Shown in pieces: positions 35,677 through 44,304 of a stretch of DNA of 64,000 bases (its first letter is position 1; every line of letters starts with the position of its first letter). The stretch is taken from positions 124,001-188,000 of the forward strand of contig NZ_JAVFVV010000012.1 of NCBI RefSeq assembly GCF_030929505.1, in the 5' to 3' direction. Position numbers and translations under genes: made by a program. The notes under the pieces were generated by a model. The model saw only the letters and a program-made list of their open reading frames with translations, ran no database searches and was not told the DNA's origin. Origin of the DNA: Mesorhizobium sp. LHD-90 (GTDB lineage Bacteria; Pseudomonadota; Alphaproteobacteria; Rhizobiales; Rhizobiaceae).

Positions 35677-36951
35677 CTATTTGGCGTTCTCTTGGACCGA
35701 CGCGCCGCGCTGTTGTTGCTCTAGGAAATGCCGGTCTATTTCCGGCAGAGGTCCACCATACAGTGTCGCCTCGAAAGCGCGCAGACGTTTGTAGATAGAG
35801 ATCAATTCGACGATTGTCGGCCAGGCATTAACCAAATACTGGAACGAGCTTGAAACTTGGCCGAACGCGGTCAATATCTGCTGCCAGATGCCCAAGGTAA
35901 TCTTTCCAGCGGCGATTGTCGGGATTAGGAGAACACTGATGAAAATCGCATTTACCTGACCAAAGCTAGATCGAACAACATTAAAATACCCGTAATGAAA
36001 ATAAAGATTGAAGTAGTTTCTTCGAACATTCGCAAACAATTCCCTAGCTGTCTCTGGTCGAGCTCGATCGGCGTGATCTTCACCATAGACTAACTCCTTT
36101 CGATATGCCGCCTCCACTCTTTGGTTTTTAAACTCAAGACCCGGAAGTTTGATACCGGCCATCGCAAGCAAAGCAGTTCCGAAGATCGCCCAGAGAAGCG
36201 CGGCCACGACAAGCGAATAAGGTATCGAACCAACAACAGGCAACTCGGTGATATGCGCCGACAAACCAGCCAACACAGGAAGAAACGCGATCAATGTTAA
36301 AATAGAATCCGCAAACGCAACCCCCAAACCTTCCACTGTTGTCGAAAACCGCATGGTGTCTTCCTGGACACGTTGCGACGCGCCTTCAATGTGACGGAGC
36401 CGGTCCCAGTTGGCCATGTAGAATTCATTCATCGCCGTGCGCCAACGAAAGATATAGTGACTGACTACGAAGCGAGTCACCACGAAAATGGCGACGCCAA
36501 ACATTGCCAGCCACATGAAGACGATGGTTAGGCTGTAGAGTTCACTCGGCGAGACAGAGCCCGGAGTGGTTATCGCTCGCTGAAAAAGGTCAAAGAACGG
36601 CCTTCTCCAATTGTTGATCGCAACATAAATCTCGACATCCAGATACGTTGAAAACAATATGAACGCCGACACAAGGATCGACCAGTCCTGCCAAGGATGG
36701 GGTGCGAAAAAGCGCCAGAACAAATAGAACGCGGCCAAAAATACTGCAAAATAGATGTAAAACCAGATGAACGGACCGGACCAGAAAATTGGAAGGCCAA
36801 GGATTGGATCCACGCCTGCAGGCGCTGGTGGCATACCAAAAGCTGCGCCCAGTTGCTGTCCGCCAAAGAACCAGAACAAAATTCCGAACAGGGTCCAAAC
36901 GGCCAACGAGATGAAGAACAACTTCGGCCTGGGAAAAAAGGATACAAACAC
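35677..36951 (-). CDS. SbmA/BacA-like peptide transporter
   Basis: The 424-residue protein belongs to the SbmA/BacA family, proton-driven importers of antimicrobial and modified peptides. BacA is required in some rhizobia to survive plant NCR peptides. The N-terminal part ([23 protein letters not shown]) and [54 protein letters not shown] and [20 protein letters not shown] are characteristic. About seven membrane helices are visible. GTG 36951 with AAGGA is the best start. The gene and its upstream DNA are more AT-rich than the neighbours, which hints at separate ancestry. Confidence 0.9.
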   Translation of the reverse strand: MFVSFFPRPKLFFISLAVWTLFGILFWFFGGQQLGAAFGMPPAPAGVDPILGLPIFWSGPFIWFYIYFAVFLAAFYLFWRFFAPHPWQDWSILVSAFILFSTYLDVEIYVAINNWRRPFFDLFQRAITTPGSVSPSELYSLTIVFMWLAMFGVAIFVVTRFVVSHYIFRWRTAMNEFYMANWDRLRHIEGASQRVQEDTMRFSTTVEGLGVAFADSILTLIAFLPVLAGLSAHITELPVVGSIPYSLVVAALLWAIFGTALLAMAGIKLPGLEFKNQRVEAAYRKELVYGEDHADRARPETARELFANVRRNYFNLYFHYGYFNVVRSSFGQVNAIFISVLLIPTIAAGKITLGIWQQILTAFGQVSSSFQYLVNAWPTIVELISIYKRLRAFEATLYGGPLPEIDRHFLEQQQRGASVQENAK

Positions 36952-37116
36952 GTCAGCGAAATCCTTGCCGGAGGCGCCAGGGCGCGGTGGATCAGGCCGG
37001 CATGAAGTCACACTTCGCCGTCGAAGGAAATGCGCACATGCCGCCGCCGGCCGGCACATTGCCGTGAATCATGGCGATTTTGGCACGCTATCGGAACCAA
37101 GCGCTATCAGCGGACC

Positions 37117-37167
37117 AGGGTGTGTTGAGATTCAGATGATGTCGGCCTGACCTGAATCTCACACCCT
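37117..37167. repeat. hairpin of imperfect inverted repeats
   Basis: AGGGTGTG, a TTG bulge and AGATTCAG pair with CTGAATCTCACACCCT about 16 bases on. It ends in the stop codon of the small gene at 37166-37369 and could act as a terminator; no T-run follows. Confidence 0.7.
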
Positions 37168-37369
37168 AATGCAGCGCCTCAAGCCCCTTCGGCTCCGCCG
37201 GCAGCCGGTAGCAGCGATTGAACGGCAGGTCGGCGAGTTCGCGCGGCGACATCGCCGCGATGTCCGGATGCGTCAGCGGATCGCGCCACCAGGTCTGGCT
37301 TTCGGAGGGCGCATCCGCCGGCTCGAACAGCACCTGGCCGACCGCTTCGACGATTGAGAGAAACTTCAT
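37166..37369 (-). CDS. small hypothetical protein (67 residues)
   Basis: ATG 37369 follows GGAGAG. The product MKFLSIVEAVGQVLFEPAD... ends RCYRLPAEPKGLEALH and has WWRDPLTHPDIAAMSPRELADLPFN in its middle. The pattern 'hydrophobic start, acidic linker, helical end' resembles small DUF1127-like rhizobial proteins, but I cannot assign it. It is divergent from the LysR gene, 100 bases away, which may control it. Confidence 0.65.
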   Translation of the reverse strand: MKFLSIVEAVGQVLFEPADAPSESQTWWRDPLTHPDIAAMSPRELADLPFNRCYRLPAEPKGLEALH

Positions 37370-37469
37370 ATTCGCTCTCCTTTTCGTTTCTCGATGATGG
37401 TATTTTGGGCCGATCCGTGCTCCTTTCAATCAAGAAAGCCAGCGCCCTTGGATTAGAAAAACTAAACTC

Positions 37470-38381
37470 ATGAAACTCAACACGGTGCATCTGAACGGCC
37501 TGCGCGCGGTGGAAGCCGTGGCGCGGCTGGGCTCGCTGCAGAAGGCTGCGGAAGAGCTCGGGGTGTCGCCAAGCGCCGTCAGCCAGCAGGTGGGGCGAAC
37601 GGAGGCGCAGATCGGCCAGGTGGTTTTCGACCGGACGTCCTCGGGGCTTCAGCCGACCGGTTTTGGAAAAGAGTTCACCGGAAAACTGTCTTCCGGATTC
37701 CGCGAACTGGAGGGCGCGGTGGCGATGGCCGAGCGGGCGAAAACCTGCGTGCTCGCCGTCTCGGTCGCGCCGGCATTCGCCTCGAAATGGCTTTTGCCGA
37801 GACTTTCCAAGCACTTCACCCTCTATCCCGAAGTGTTTCTGCGGATCGACGCCTCGACAAAACTGGCCGATCTGGACCATTCGGACATCGATATCGCGAT
37901 CCGGATGGGGGATGGAAAGTGGCCCAGGGTGCGCACCGAGTTGCTGATCGCGCAGGAGATCTTTCCGGTGTGTTCGCCGGCGGTGGCCGAGACGCTGAAG
38001 CGGCCCGCCGACCTGGCGAAGACCTGGGAGATCATCGACGAAAGCTCGATGTTTTCATGGAATCAATGGTTTAGCGCAGCAGGCGTCGAGCCGGTCAGGA
38101 TGCTGCCGGGCGCGAGATTCACCGATCCGATGCTCTGCCTCGATTCGGCGATCGCCGGCCACGGGGTGACCTTGGCTTGGCAATTGCTCGCCGCCGACGC
38201 CATGGCTGATGGCAGGCTGGTGGCGCCCTTCGGCGTGCGGGCGACGAGCGGGCTCGGCTACTGGATGGTGACGGCGCAGGCCGAGCGCGAACCGAAAAAA
38301 GTCAATCAATTCAAAGCCTGGATACGCGGCGAGATCGCCCAGACCATCAACCAGTTCGGCCCGCTGGTCTGCGCACAATAG
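37470..38381 (+). CDS. LysR-family transcriptional regulator (GcvA-like)
   Basis: The 303-residue regulator has the N-terminal helix-turn-helix (about 1-62, with LGSLQKAAEELGVSPSAVSQQ) and an effector-binding domain of two lobes (about 90-300, with SVAPAFASKWLLPRLSKHF and DIDIAIRMGDG). The GcvA-like second part suggests an amino-acid or related ligand. It is divergent from the small gene at 37166-37369 and upstream of the aminopeptidase gene. Confidence 0.9.
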   Translation: MKLNTVHLNGLRAVEAVARLGSLQKAAEELGVSPSAVSQQVGRTEAQIGQVVFDRTSSGLQPTGFGKEFTGKLSSGFRELEGAVAMAERAKTCVLAVSVAPAFASKWLLPRLSKHFTLYPEVFLRIDASTKLADLDHSDIDIAIRMGDGKWPRVRTELLIAQEIFPVCSPAVAETLKRPADLAKTWEIIDESSMFSWNQWFSAAGVEPVRMLPGARFTDPMLCLDSAIAGHGVTLAWQLLAADAMADGRLVAPFGVRATSGLGYWMVTAQAEREPKKVNQFKAWIRGEIAQTINQFGPLVCAQ

Positions 38382-38673
38382 GGCGGCAACGGCGCCGCGC
38401 GGCACCGTGTGAAGCGCGGAAGATCAAACGTTTTCAACAGGTTATGGCGGAACCACGTGTCCGACCGCGCGATTCGCTTGATTCGAAGGCGTTTTTCGGG
38501 CCGATTCCCTTCACGTTTCGGCACTTCGCCTTCACGGCAGGGCCAAAACGCTTCACGCGTGCGTCTTCGTTTTTCACTACCCCGCCGTCGTCACATCGTC
38601 GCCGCTTTGCGGTGGCGGGATCGGCCCGGGCGACCTATCTATGCCCAGTCCAATCTCGAAGAAGGTTTTGTCC
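38382..38673. other. intergenic region, no supported gene
   Basis: The 292 bases between the LysR gene and the aminopeptidase gene hold no convincing gene. A frame from 38444 is rich in Arg, Ser and Phe and has no ribosome site. GAAGAAGG at about 38656 is the ribosome site of the aminopeptidase gene. Confidence 0.5.
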
Positions 38674-39930
38674 ATGACCTCGCACCCCGGCACGCTTTCC
38701 GCCTCGATCGATCCCGAAAAACTCGACCGGCTGGCCGAGGTGGCGGTGAAGGTGGGGCTCCGGCTGCGGCGCGGACAGGATCTGGTGATGACGGCGCCGG
38801 TCGCCGCGCTGCCGCTGGTGCGCAAAATCACGGAGCACGCATACAAGGCCGGCGCCGGGCTGGTGACGCCGATCTTTTCGGACGAGGAGATCACGCTCGC
38901 GCGCTACCGCAACGCCCCCGACGAGAGTTTCGACCGCGCCCCCAACTGGCTCTACGAGGGCATCGCAAAAGCCTTCGACAACAATGCGGCGCGGCTGGCG
39001 ATCGTCGGCGAGAACCCGATGCTGCTGTCGGGCGAGGATCCGTCAAAGGTGGCGCGGGCGAACAAGGCCAACTCGATCGCCTACCAGCCGGCGCTGGAAA
39101 AGATCGCCGGCTTCGACATCAACTGGAACATCGTCTCCTATCCGAGCCTGTCGTGGGCGAAGCTGATGTTTGCCGACGACAGCGAGGACATCGCCGTGGC
39201 GAAACTGGCGGACGCCATCTTTGCGGCGTCGCGGGTGGACGCCGGCGACCCGGTTGCCGCCTGGCGCGACCACAACGCGGCCCTTGCCGAAAAGAGCAAG
39301 TGGCTGAACGGCGAGCGCTTCAGCGCGCTGCATTATACCGGGCCGGGCACCGACCTGACGGTGGGCCTGGCCGACGGCCACGAATGGCACGGCGGCGCCT
39401 CGACCGCCAAGAACGGCATCACTTGCAATCCCAACATCCCGACCGAGGAAGTGTTCACCACGCCGCACGCGCAGCGCGTCGAAGGATATGTGCGCAGCAC
39501 AAAACCGCTGTCGCACCAGGGCACGCTGATCGACAACATCGAGGTGCGGTTCGAAAAGGGCCGGATCGTCGAGGCCAAGGCAACGCGCGGCGAGGAAGTG
39601 CTGAAAAAAGTGCTGGACACCGACGAGGGCGCGCGGCGGCTGGGCGAAGTGGCGCTGGTGCCGCATTCCTCGCCGATCTCGAAAAGCGGGCTCCTGTTCT
39701 ACAACACGCTGTTCGACGAGAACGCCGCCAGCCACATCGCGCTCGGCCAGTGCTATTCGAAATGTTTTATCGGCGGCGACACGATCACGCCCGAACAGAT
39801 CGCGGCGCAGGGCGGCAACAAGAGCCTTATCCACATCGACTGGATGATCGGCTCGGACAAGATCGACATAGACGGTGTGCGCGCCGACGGGTCGAAGGCG
39901 CCGGTGATGCGAAAGGGCGAGTGGGTGTAG
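38674..39930 (+). CDS. M29 family aminopeptidase
   Basis: The 418-residue metallopeptidase removes N-terminal residues from peptides. The two-metal site of the family is visible: NIPTEEVFTTPH (Glu, Glu and His), HIALGQCYSKC (His) and HIDWMIGSDK (His, Asp). The end reads IDGVRADGSKAPVMRKGEWV. ATG 38674 follows GAAGAAGG; an in-frame ATG at 38641 would add 11 residues. The 3' end is repeated in decayed form at 40852-40921, beyond the TacA/TacT genes. Confidence 0.92.
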   Translation: MTSHPGTLSASIDPEKLDRLAEVAVKVGLRLRRGQDLVMTAPVAALPLVRKITEHAYKAGAGLVTPIFSDEEITLARYRNAPDESFDRAPNWLYEGIAKAFDNNAARLAIVGENPMLLSGEDPSKVARANKANSIAYQPALEKIAGFDINWNIVSYPSLSWAKLMFADDSEDIAVAKLADAIFAASRVDAGDPVAAWRDHNAALAEKSKWLNGERFSALHYTGPGTDLTVGLADGHEWHGGASTAKNGITCNPNIPTEEVFTTPHAQRVEGYVRSTKPLSHQGTLIDNIEVRFEKGRIVEAKATRGEEVLKKVLDTDEGARRLGEVALVPHSSPISKSGLLFYNTLFDENAASHIALGQCYSKCFIGGDTITPEQIAAQGGNKSLIHIDWMIGSDKIDIDGVRADGSKAPVMRKGEWV

Positions 39931-40008
39931 GGAGGGATGCTCCGAGACGCCGGGCCGCGCTGTCGCGCCGGTTGACCCGATCAAGGCGAGACTGGCGTAA
40001 GCCTCATC

Positions 40009-40503
40009 TCAGTTGGCGGCCGGACGCGCCATCCCCTTGAGGGACAGAACCAGCGTCAGAGGGTTGCCCTGCAGGGACGAAAAGCCGTACCGCAGGTAGA
40101 AAGCTCGCGCTTCTTCGGAAATTGCGTGAACGAGCAGACCGCGAATGCCCAGTATCTCCGCGGCCTGCCCCGCGCGAAGAACCGCATCTTGCAAAAGGGC
40201 CGTGCCGATGCCTTTGCCTTGCCAGTGGCGGTCCACGGCCAGCCGTCCGAGGATTGCCATCGGGATAGGGTCCGGCATGTTTCTGCGAAAACTGCCGGGC
40301 GCAACGGCAAGAGCGAGCGCGCCCGAGGACAGGCAATAGTAGCCGATCACCCTTTCATCGTCGGTCAGCACGTAGGTTCGAGACGCGCCGCCCAGTTGGT
40401 TGGTCCAGGCGCGACGACGCAACCATTGATCCAAACTCTCCGTGCCGCTGGAAAACGTCTCGAGATCATGCGCTTCCGCCAGTGGCGCGGGCGCGGAAAA
40501 CAT
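40009..40503 (-). CDS. GNAT acetyltransferase, TacT-like toxin
   Basis: The 164-residue GNAT protein has the acetyl-CoA loop region AILGRLAVDRHWQGKGIGTALL. It is paired with a DUF1778 antitoxin gene, as in TacAT systems, where the toxin acetylates the amino acid on aminoacyl-tRNA. LETFSSGTESLDQWLRRRAW and the GFSSLQGNPLTLVLSLKGM tail are typical. Its ATG overlaps the antitoxin stop by one base. Confidence 0.9.
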   Translation of the reverse strand: MFSAPAPLAEAHDLETFSSGTESLDQWLRRRAWTNQLGGASRTYVLTDDERVIGYYCLSSGALALAVAPGSFRRNMPDPIPMAILGRLAVDRHWQGKGIGTALLQDAVLRAGQAAEILGIRGLLVHAISEEARAFYLRYGFSSLQGNPLTLVLSLKGMARPAAN

Positions 40504-40787
40504 CAGTCAGCCCAAGGTTTTGGCGCATTCATGAGCCGGGCAAACCCCTCCCCGGCGGGCGGGCTGTCGAGAATCTCCAGATACCGGCGATAGGTGTCTG
40601 CATCGACCCTGATCAGGGTCTGGTCGAGAAGCGTATCCTCCGCAGCGCGGTAGGCAGCATCGATCATGAACTCGGACCGGCTCTTTCCACGTATGCCCGC
40701 CGCGCGGTCGATGAGGGCGCGCATGTCGTCGCGAACACGCAGATTGATTGCGCGTACGTGTTTCGGATGTGTTGCGCTGTCAGCCAT
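40503..40787 (-). CDS. DUF1778 antitoxin, TacA-like
   Basis: The 94-residue protein has a ribbon-helix-helix start (INLRVRDDMRALIDRAAGIRGKSRSEFMIDAA), matching DNA-binding antitoxins, and a C-terminal toxin-wrapping tail (RYLEILDSPPAGEGFARLM). ATG 40787 is the correct start; in-frame codons upstream are non-homologous. A perfect 19-base palindrome lies 34 bases before it and is the probable operator. Confidence 0.9.
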   Translation of the reverse strand: MADSATHPKHVRAINLRVRDDMRALIDRAAGIRGKSRSEFMIDAAYRAAEDTLLDQTLIRVDADTYRRYLEILDSPPAGEGFARLMNAPKPWAD

Positions 40788-40820
40788 GGCACGCAGTATA
40801 GACGATTTTCCAAGATGTCG

Positions 40821-40839
40821 CGATACACAATGTGTATCG
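40821..40839. promoter_or_regulatory. 19-base perfect palindrome, likely TacA operator
   Basis: CGATACACA-A-TGTGTATCG is a perfect inverted repeat of 9+1+9, just upstream of tacA. Ribbon-helix-helix antitoxins usually repress their operons by binding such sites; binding here is inferred. Confidence 0.75.
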
Positions 40840-40851
40840 GACACACGTCTA

Positions 40852-40921
40852 GATCGACACAGACTGCATCCGCGCCGACGGGTCGAAGGCGCCGGTGATG
40901 CGCAAGGCCGAGTGGGCGTCG
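40852..40921 (+). pseudogene. decayed 3' end of an M29 aminopeptidase gene
   Basis: The 70 bases match 39861-39930, the aminopeptidase 3' end, at 61 of 70 positions by hand count and without gaps. The core of 30 bases is identical. In this copy the frame still reads RADGSKAPVMRKAEW, but the stop is lost. The TacA/TacT module lies between the two copies. This could mark insertion with partial replacement or a remnant of a second aminopeptidase gene. Confidence 0.8.
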
Positions 40922-40970
40922 GCGGCCGCCAGCGGAGACGGGCGCCTTTCGGCATGATGACCAGGCTCGA

Positions 40971-41459
40971 TCAGGCTCCGCGCACGGTGCGGGCAAGCCG
41001 TGACAGCAGTTCCACCAGCACTTGCTGTTCGTCACCCGACAGGGCGGCAAACCAGCCGGCGATCGCGGCATAGTCTTCGGCGTTGCGATTTTCCCAACCC
41101 GGCTGACCCGCCTCCGTCGCCTCCAATCGCCTGACGCGCGCGTCGCGGTCGTCCGAGACGATTTTCAGCATGCCCTTCCGCTCCAGCGCCGAAGCGACCT
41201 GCTTGGCATTCTGGTGCGTGGTGGACATGGCGGCGGCGACCTCGCCCAATGTCGGCCGGCCACGCATCCTGACGACGGTCAGCAGGAAGCCCTGCTGGCT
41301 GGTCAGCCCTTCTTCCCGGAGGCGCTGGTCGTACAAATAGCGAAGCCGCTGGCCGGTGTAGGAAATCAACCGGAAACAGCGCACGGCATCGGCCGCCGAA
41401 CCGGCGGCGCGGCTCTCTTCGTCGGTAATGTCGGCAAAGGGCTTGATCGGATCCTGCAT
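40971..41459 (-). CDS. MarR-family transcriptional regulator
   Basis: The 162-residue regulator has a winged helix-turn-helix (about 50-115, with LTSQQGFLLTVVRMRGRPTLGEVAAAMSTTHQNAKQVASAL, and the wing DDRDARVRRLEATEAG). It is divergent from the glycosyltransferase/methyltransferase pair, with 46 bases between start codons and a perfect 12-base palindrome in that gap. It probably represses itself and that pair and is released by a small ligand. Confidence 0.9.
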   Translation of the reverse strand: MQDPIKPFADITDEESRAAGSAADAVRCFRLISYTGQRLRYLYDQRLREEGLTSQQGFLLTVVRMRGRPTLGEVAAAMSTTHQNAKQVASALERKGMLKIVSDDRDARVRRLEATEAGQPGWENRNAEDYAAIAGWFAALSGDEQQVLVELLSRLARTVRGA

Positions 41460-41463
41460 TTAG

Positions 41464-41475
41464 GTAATATATTAC
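41464..41475. promoter_or_regulatory. 12-base perfect palindrome, candidate MarR operator
   Basis: GTAATATATTAC lies four bases before the marR-type ATG and 30 bases before the glycosyltransferase ATG. It is AT-rich in GC-rich DNA and of typical MarR-site form, so it can control both directions. Confidence 0.65.
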
Positions 41476-41505
41476 ATATCTGCTTGTCACGCAAGGAGCG
41501 GCGCC

Positions 41506-42792
41506 ATGATCTGTCTCATGCCGAACTGCGCGTTCATCTCCGAAACCTCGCGCATGATCCAGATCTACAAGGCGCTCAAGGACCGAGGGGTCGCGGCGCG
41601 GATCGCCACGCATGGCGGCATGCATGAAACGCTGCTGAAAGACGAAGGCATCGACTACGACATTATCGGCCCGCACATGGACGAGGCGCGCAGCCGCCGT
41701 TTCCTCCGCGACACGGTGGGCATCGGCGACCCCGGTCAGAGCATGTACGACCCGGACGAAATGCGAACCTATGTGCTCGCCGAGGTGGAGTATTTTCGGT
41801 GTCACGAGGTGCAGGCTGTCGTCATCGGCTTCACCCTGACGACGCTCCTGTCGACGCGGATCGCGGACGTGCTGCTCGTTACGCAGCATGCGGGATCATA
41901 TATTCCCCCGCTCTTCGAAAGGGGGATGTTGCCGGCGCCGTCGCGGCCAGTCCAGCCGTTCTTCAACTATATCCCGCGCAGCCTTGCGCGGTTCCTGATC
42001 AACAAGGCGACGAATACCCCGCGGCTCTATCTCAAGGCTTTCGACGCGCTCTGCGCCGAACTCGGCATCGCGCGCATACCGAGCTTTCCCGCCCTTCTGT
42101 TGGGCGATCTCTCGCTCGTCACCGAAGCGCCGGAAGTCTACGGTGTCAGCGAGGAGGAGATGCGCGCCTGGCGGCCGTCGGGAAGGGCGTATTGGCCGAC
42201 GACACGGCTCGAATATACAGGCCCGATCTTCGCCGAATTCGACGCTCTCATCCCGATCGAGGTAGACGAGGCGCTCGGACGCAAGGGGCCAATCGTCTAC
42301 GTTGCCATCACCTCCGCGCCCGCCGAACTCGTGCGCAGCGTGGTAAAGGAAGTGGCGGGCACAGGCGCCGAGGTGATCGTCGCGGCAACCGTCCACGATC
42401 TCTCCGATCTCGCCGGTCCCAGGGTCACGGTGGGCGGCATCCTGCCCAGCCAAAAAATCATGCCAAGGGTCGACCTGCTTGTCTCGGCGGGCGGCCAGGG
42501 CAGTTTGCAATGCGCCATGGCGGCCGGCACTCCGGTCATCGGCATCCCGCTGCAGCCCGAGCAGGACGCCAACGTGCATCTGCTGGAACTCAAGGGTGCG
42601 GCAAGGCTGCTGCCCGAGCGCGAGATCGGTCGCGGCAGGCTGGCCGTCCTGGTGCGCGAAATGACCACGCAGGAAAGTTACCGAACCTCCGCCCGGACAA
42701 TCCAGGCGGCCTATGCCGGGCGCAACGGCCCGGCGCTCTCGGCGGACGCGATCGCGCGCCATGTCTGCAATCGGATGCACCAGGCCGGTTGA
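41506..42792 (+). CDS. UGT-like family 1 glycosyltransferase
   Basis: The 428-residue protein has the GT-B fold of UGT/MGT enzymes, which add sugars to small hydrophobic acceptors. The donor-binding signature is near residue 322: VDLLVSAGGQGSLQCAMAAG, then TPVIGIPLQPEQDANVHLLE; the usual His of HGG is Ala here. The N-terminal acceptor half is divergent. AAGGAG precedes ATG 41506. The next gene, a fused membrane methyltransferase, begins 35 bases on, so the two form an operon under the divergent MarR gene. The acceptor is unknown. Confidence 0.82.
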   Translation: MICLMPNCAFISETSRMIQIYKALKDRGVAARIATHGGMHETLLKDEGIDYDIIGPHMDEARSRRFLRDTVGIGDPGQSMYDPDEMRTYVLAEVEYFRCHEVQAVVIGFTLTTLLSTRIADVLLVTQHAGSYIPPLFERGMLPAPSRPVQPFFNYIPRSLARFLINKATNTPRLYLKAFDALCAELGIARIPSFPALLLGDLSLVTEAPEVYGVSEEEMRAWRPSGRAYWPTTRLEYTGPIFAEFDALIPIEVDEALGRKGPIVYVAITSAPAELVRSVVKEVAGTGAEVIVAATVHDLSDLAGPRVTVGGILPSQKIMPRVDLLVSAGGQGSLQCAMAAGTPVIGIPLQPEQDANVHLLELKGAARLLPEREIGRGRLAVLVREMTTQESYRTSARTIQAAYAGRNGPALSADAIARHVCNRMHQAG

Positions 42793-42826
42793 TACCAGCC
42801 ACCGACAGTGAAGCGAGGATGCCTCC

Positions 42827-44146
42827 ATGCTCGCCAGGAACATTTTCGGATCGATCAGCCTGGCCGGGCAATTCAAGAAGTGGTCGGCCACCATCGTTGC
42901 GAATGCGGTTTCGACCTATGCCCTCGATACCGTCTGCACGGCCAGCGGCGCCCTGCTGGTGGCGTCCGGATTGCTCGCGAGCCTCGATTTCCGCTCCGCC
43001 GCTGTCATCCTGGCAATTTCATATCTGCTGTGGGCCGGCGGACTGTCGGCCAGCCTCGGCGCCAACTGGCGACTGCTGGAGGCGACTGGAACCAGTACGA
43101 GCCTTCTCTCCAAACTGGCCTACGATCTTGCCGGACTCCGGACCAGGTGCGCCAGCGTCCGCCGCTTCCTGAGCGCGGCGGGATATGTGGTGTTCGAACT
43201 GGCAAAGGAGTCGCCCTACTACGTAGTAGCCTTCGGGCTCGCTTTCGCCAGCGATTCATTCACCGGTGAGGAAGCGCTTGTTTTCCTGGCCGGCGCCAAT
43301 GCCGGCGCCGCGGCTTACGAGTACGGACTTGGCTGGTCGACCTCCATTCTCGTCGGGAAGGCCGGACAGGCGCAATACGCATCCTTCGAAGAAGAGTGGG
43401 CGCCGAGGCAATATCTCGCCGACTACTACAGCACCGTCGATGCCGACGAGAAGAATACAATTGCGTTTTTCACGGAGGCCGCGCGGCGGATGCCCGCGGG
43501 CGAGCCTGTGCTGGTTTTCGGCGCCGGCCCGACGCTTCATCATGCCTTTGCATTGGCAAGGCGAGCCTCCGAGATCCACATGGGAGACTATCTTCGCTGC
43601 AATCTGGATGAGATTTCCCGCTGGATCGGCGGCGAGAAGAGTGCTCACGACTGGCAGGCATTCGTTCGCTACACACTCCAATGCGAGGGTGGCGAAAACC
43701 CCTCCCGGACGGACGTTCTTGCACGTGAGCGCCTTACGCGCGCCAGGATCACCGCCCTGCTGCAAGTCGACATCCGCAACGACCGTCCATTGGCAGGCAC
43801 GCAACGATGCTATGCGGCGGTGCTGAGCGCCTATTGCGTCGACTCGGCGACGGACAATCTCGACGATTGGCGACATTACATGCGGCGGATCGTCGAACTG
43901 GTGCAGCCCGGTGGGACACTTTTTGTCGCGGCTCTCGGCGAAACACGCAGCTACTTCGTGGGCGGGAAGGTTTTTCCGAGCCCGTCGATCGGCGCGGCCG
44001 ACATGGAAAGCGTGCTGAAGGATCACTTTCCGCCAGCGGAACTGACGATCAGGACTGTGTCCGTGCCGGAATGCGCAGCACACGGCTATGCGAGCATCAT
44101 TCTCGCCGCCGGCCATGACCGAAGGGCAAAGCCCAGACCGGAATAA
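42827..44146 (+). CDS. membrane domain fused to an NNMT/PNMT/TEMT-type methyltransferase
   Basis: The 439-residue protein has about four hydrophobic helices in residues 20-180 and then a SAM-dependent N-methyltransferase domain (about 200-420). The domain resembles the nicotinamide/phenylethanolamine/thioether methyltransferase family: it starts with YYSTVDADEKNTIAFF, has the SAM loop PVLVFGAGPTLHHAFAL, an acidic GDYLRCNLDEI strand, and later LSAYCVDSATDNL and VQPGGTLFVAALGETRSYFVGGKVFP. Such enzymes methylate small amines or thioethers. A membrane-fused form is unusual to me. GAGGA precedes ATG 42827. It is co-transcribed with the glycosyltransferase. Confidence 0.78.
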   Translation: MLARNIFGSISLAGQFKKWSATIVANAVSTYALDTVCTASGALLVASGLLASLDFRSAAVILAISYLLWAGGLSASLGANWRLLEATGTSTSLLSKLAYDLAGLRTRCASVRRFLSAAGYVVFELAKESPYYVVAFGLAFASDSFTGEEALVFLAGANAGAAAYEYGLGWSTSILVGKAGQAQYASFEEEWAPRQYLADYYSTVDADEKNTIAFFTEAARRMPAGEPVLVFGAGPTLHHAFALARRASEIHMGDYLRCNLDEISRWIGGEKSAHDWQAFVRYTLQCEGGENPSRTDVLARERLTRARITALLQVDIRNDRPLAGTQRCYAAVLSAYCVDSATDNLDDWRHYMRRIVELVQPGGTLFVAALGETRSYFVGGKVFPSPSIGAADMESVLKDHFPPAELTIRTVSVPECAAHGYASIILAAGHDRRAKPRPE

Positions 44147-44201
44147 TGACCGGCGGTCGACTCGGCAACGCCCTGGATGGCGCCGATTGGACTAAATCGG
44201 T

Positions 44202-44218
44202 TTTAGCACATTGCTAAA
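44202..44218. promoter_or_regulatory. 17-base palindrome upstream of the class V aminotransferase
   Basis: TTTAGCA-CAT-TGCTAAA is a perfect 7+3+7 inverted repeat about 87 bases before ATG 44305, in locally AT-rich DNA. It may be an operator; a weak terminator for the preceding gene is the alternative. Confidence 0.5.
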
Positions 44219-44304
44219 TTCTTTAAATTTTACTTAGTGCGCTCCTTTACCTCATATGTCCTCACCGAACGGCGCTGGCGGCGCGCTCGCGGGAGGACAG
44301 GGCC

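Noticed and set aside
38444-38677. A 77-residue frame between the LysR gene and the aminopeptidase gene
   Set aside because: It lacks a ribosome site and domain, and overlaps the ribosome site of the aminopeptidase gene.
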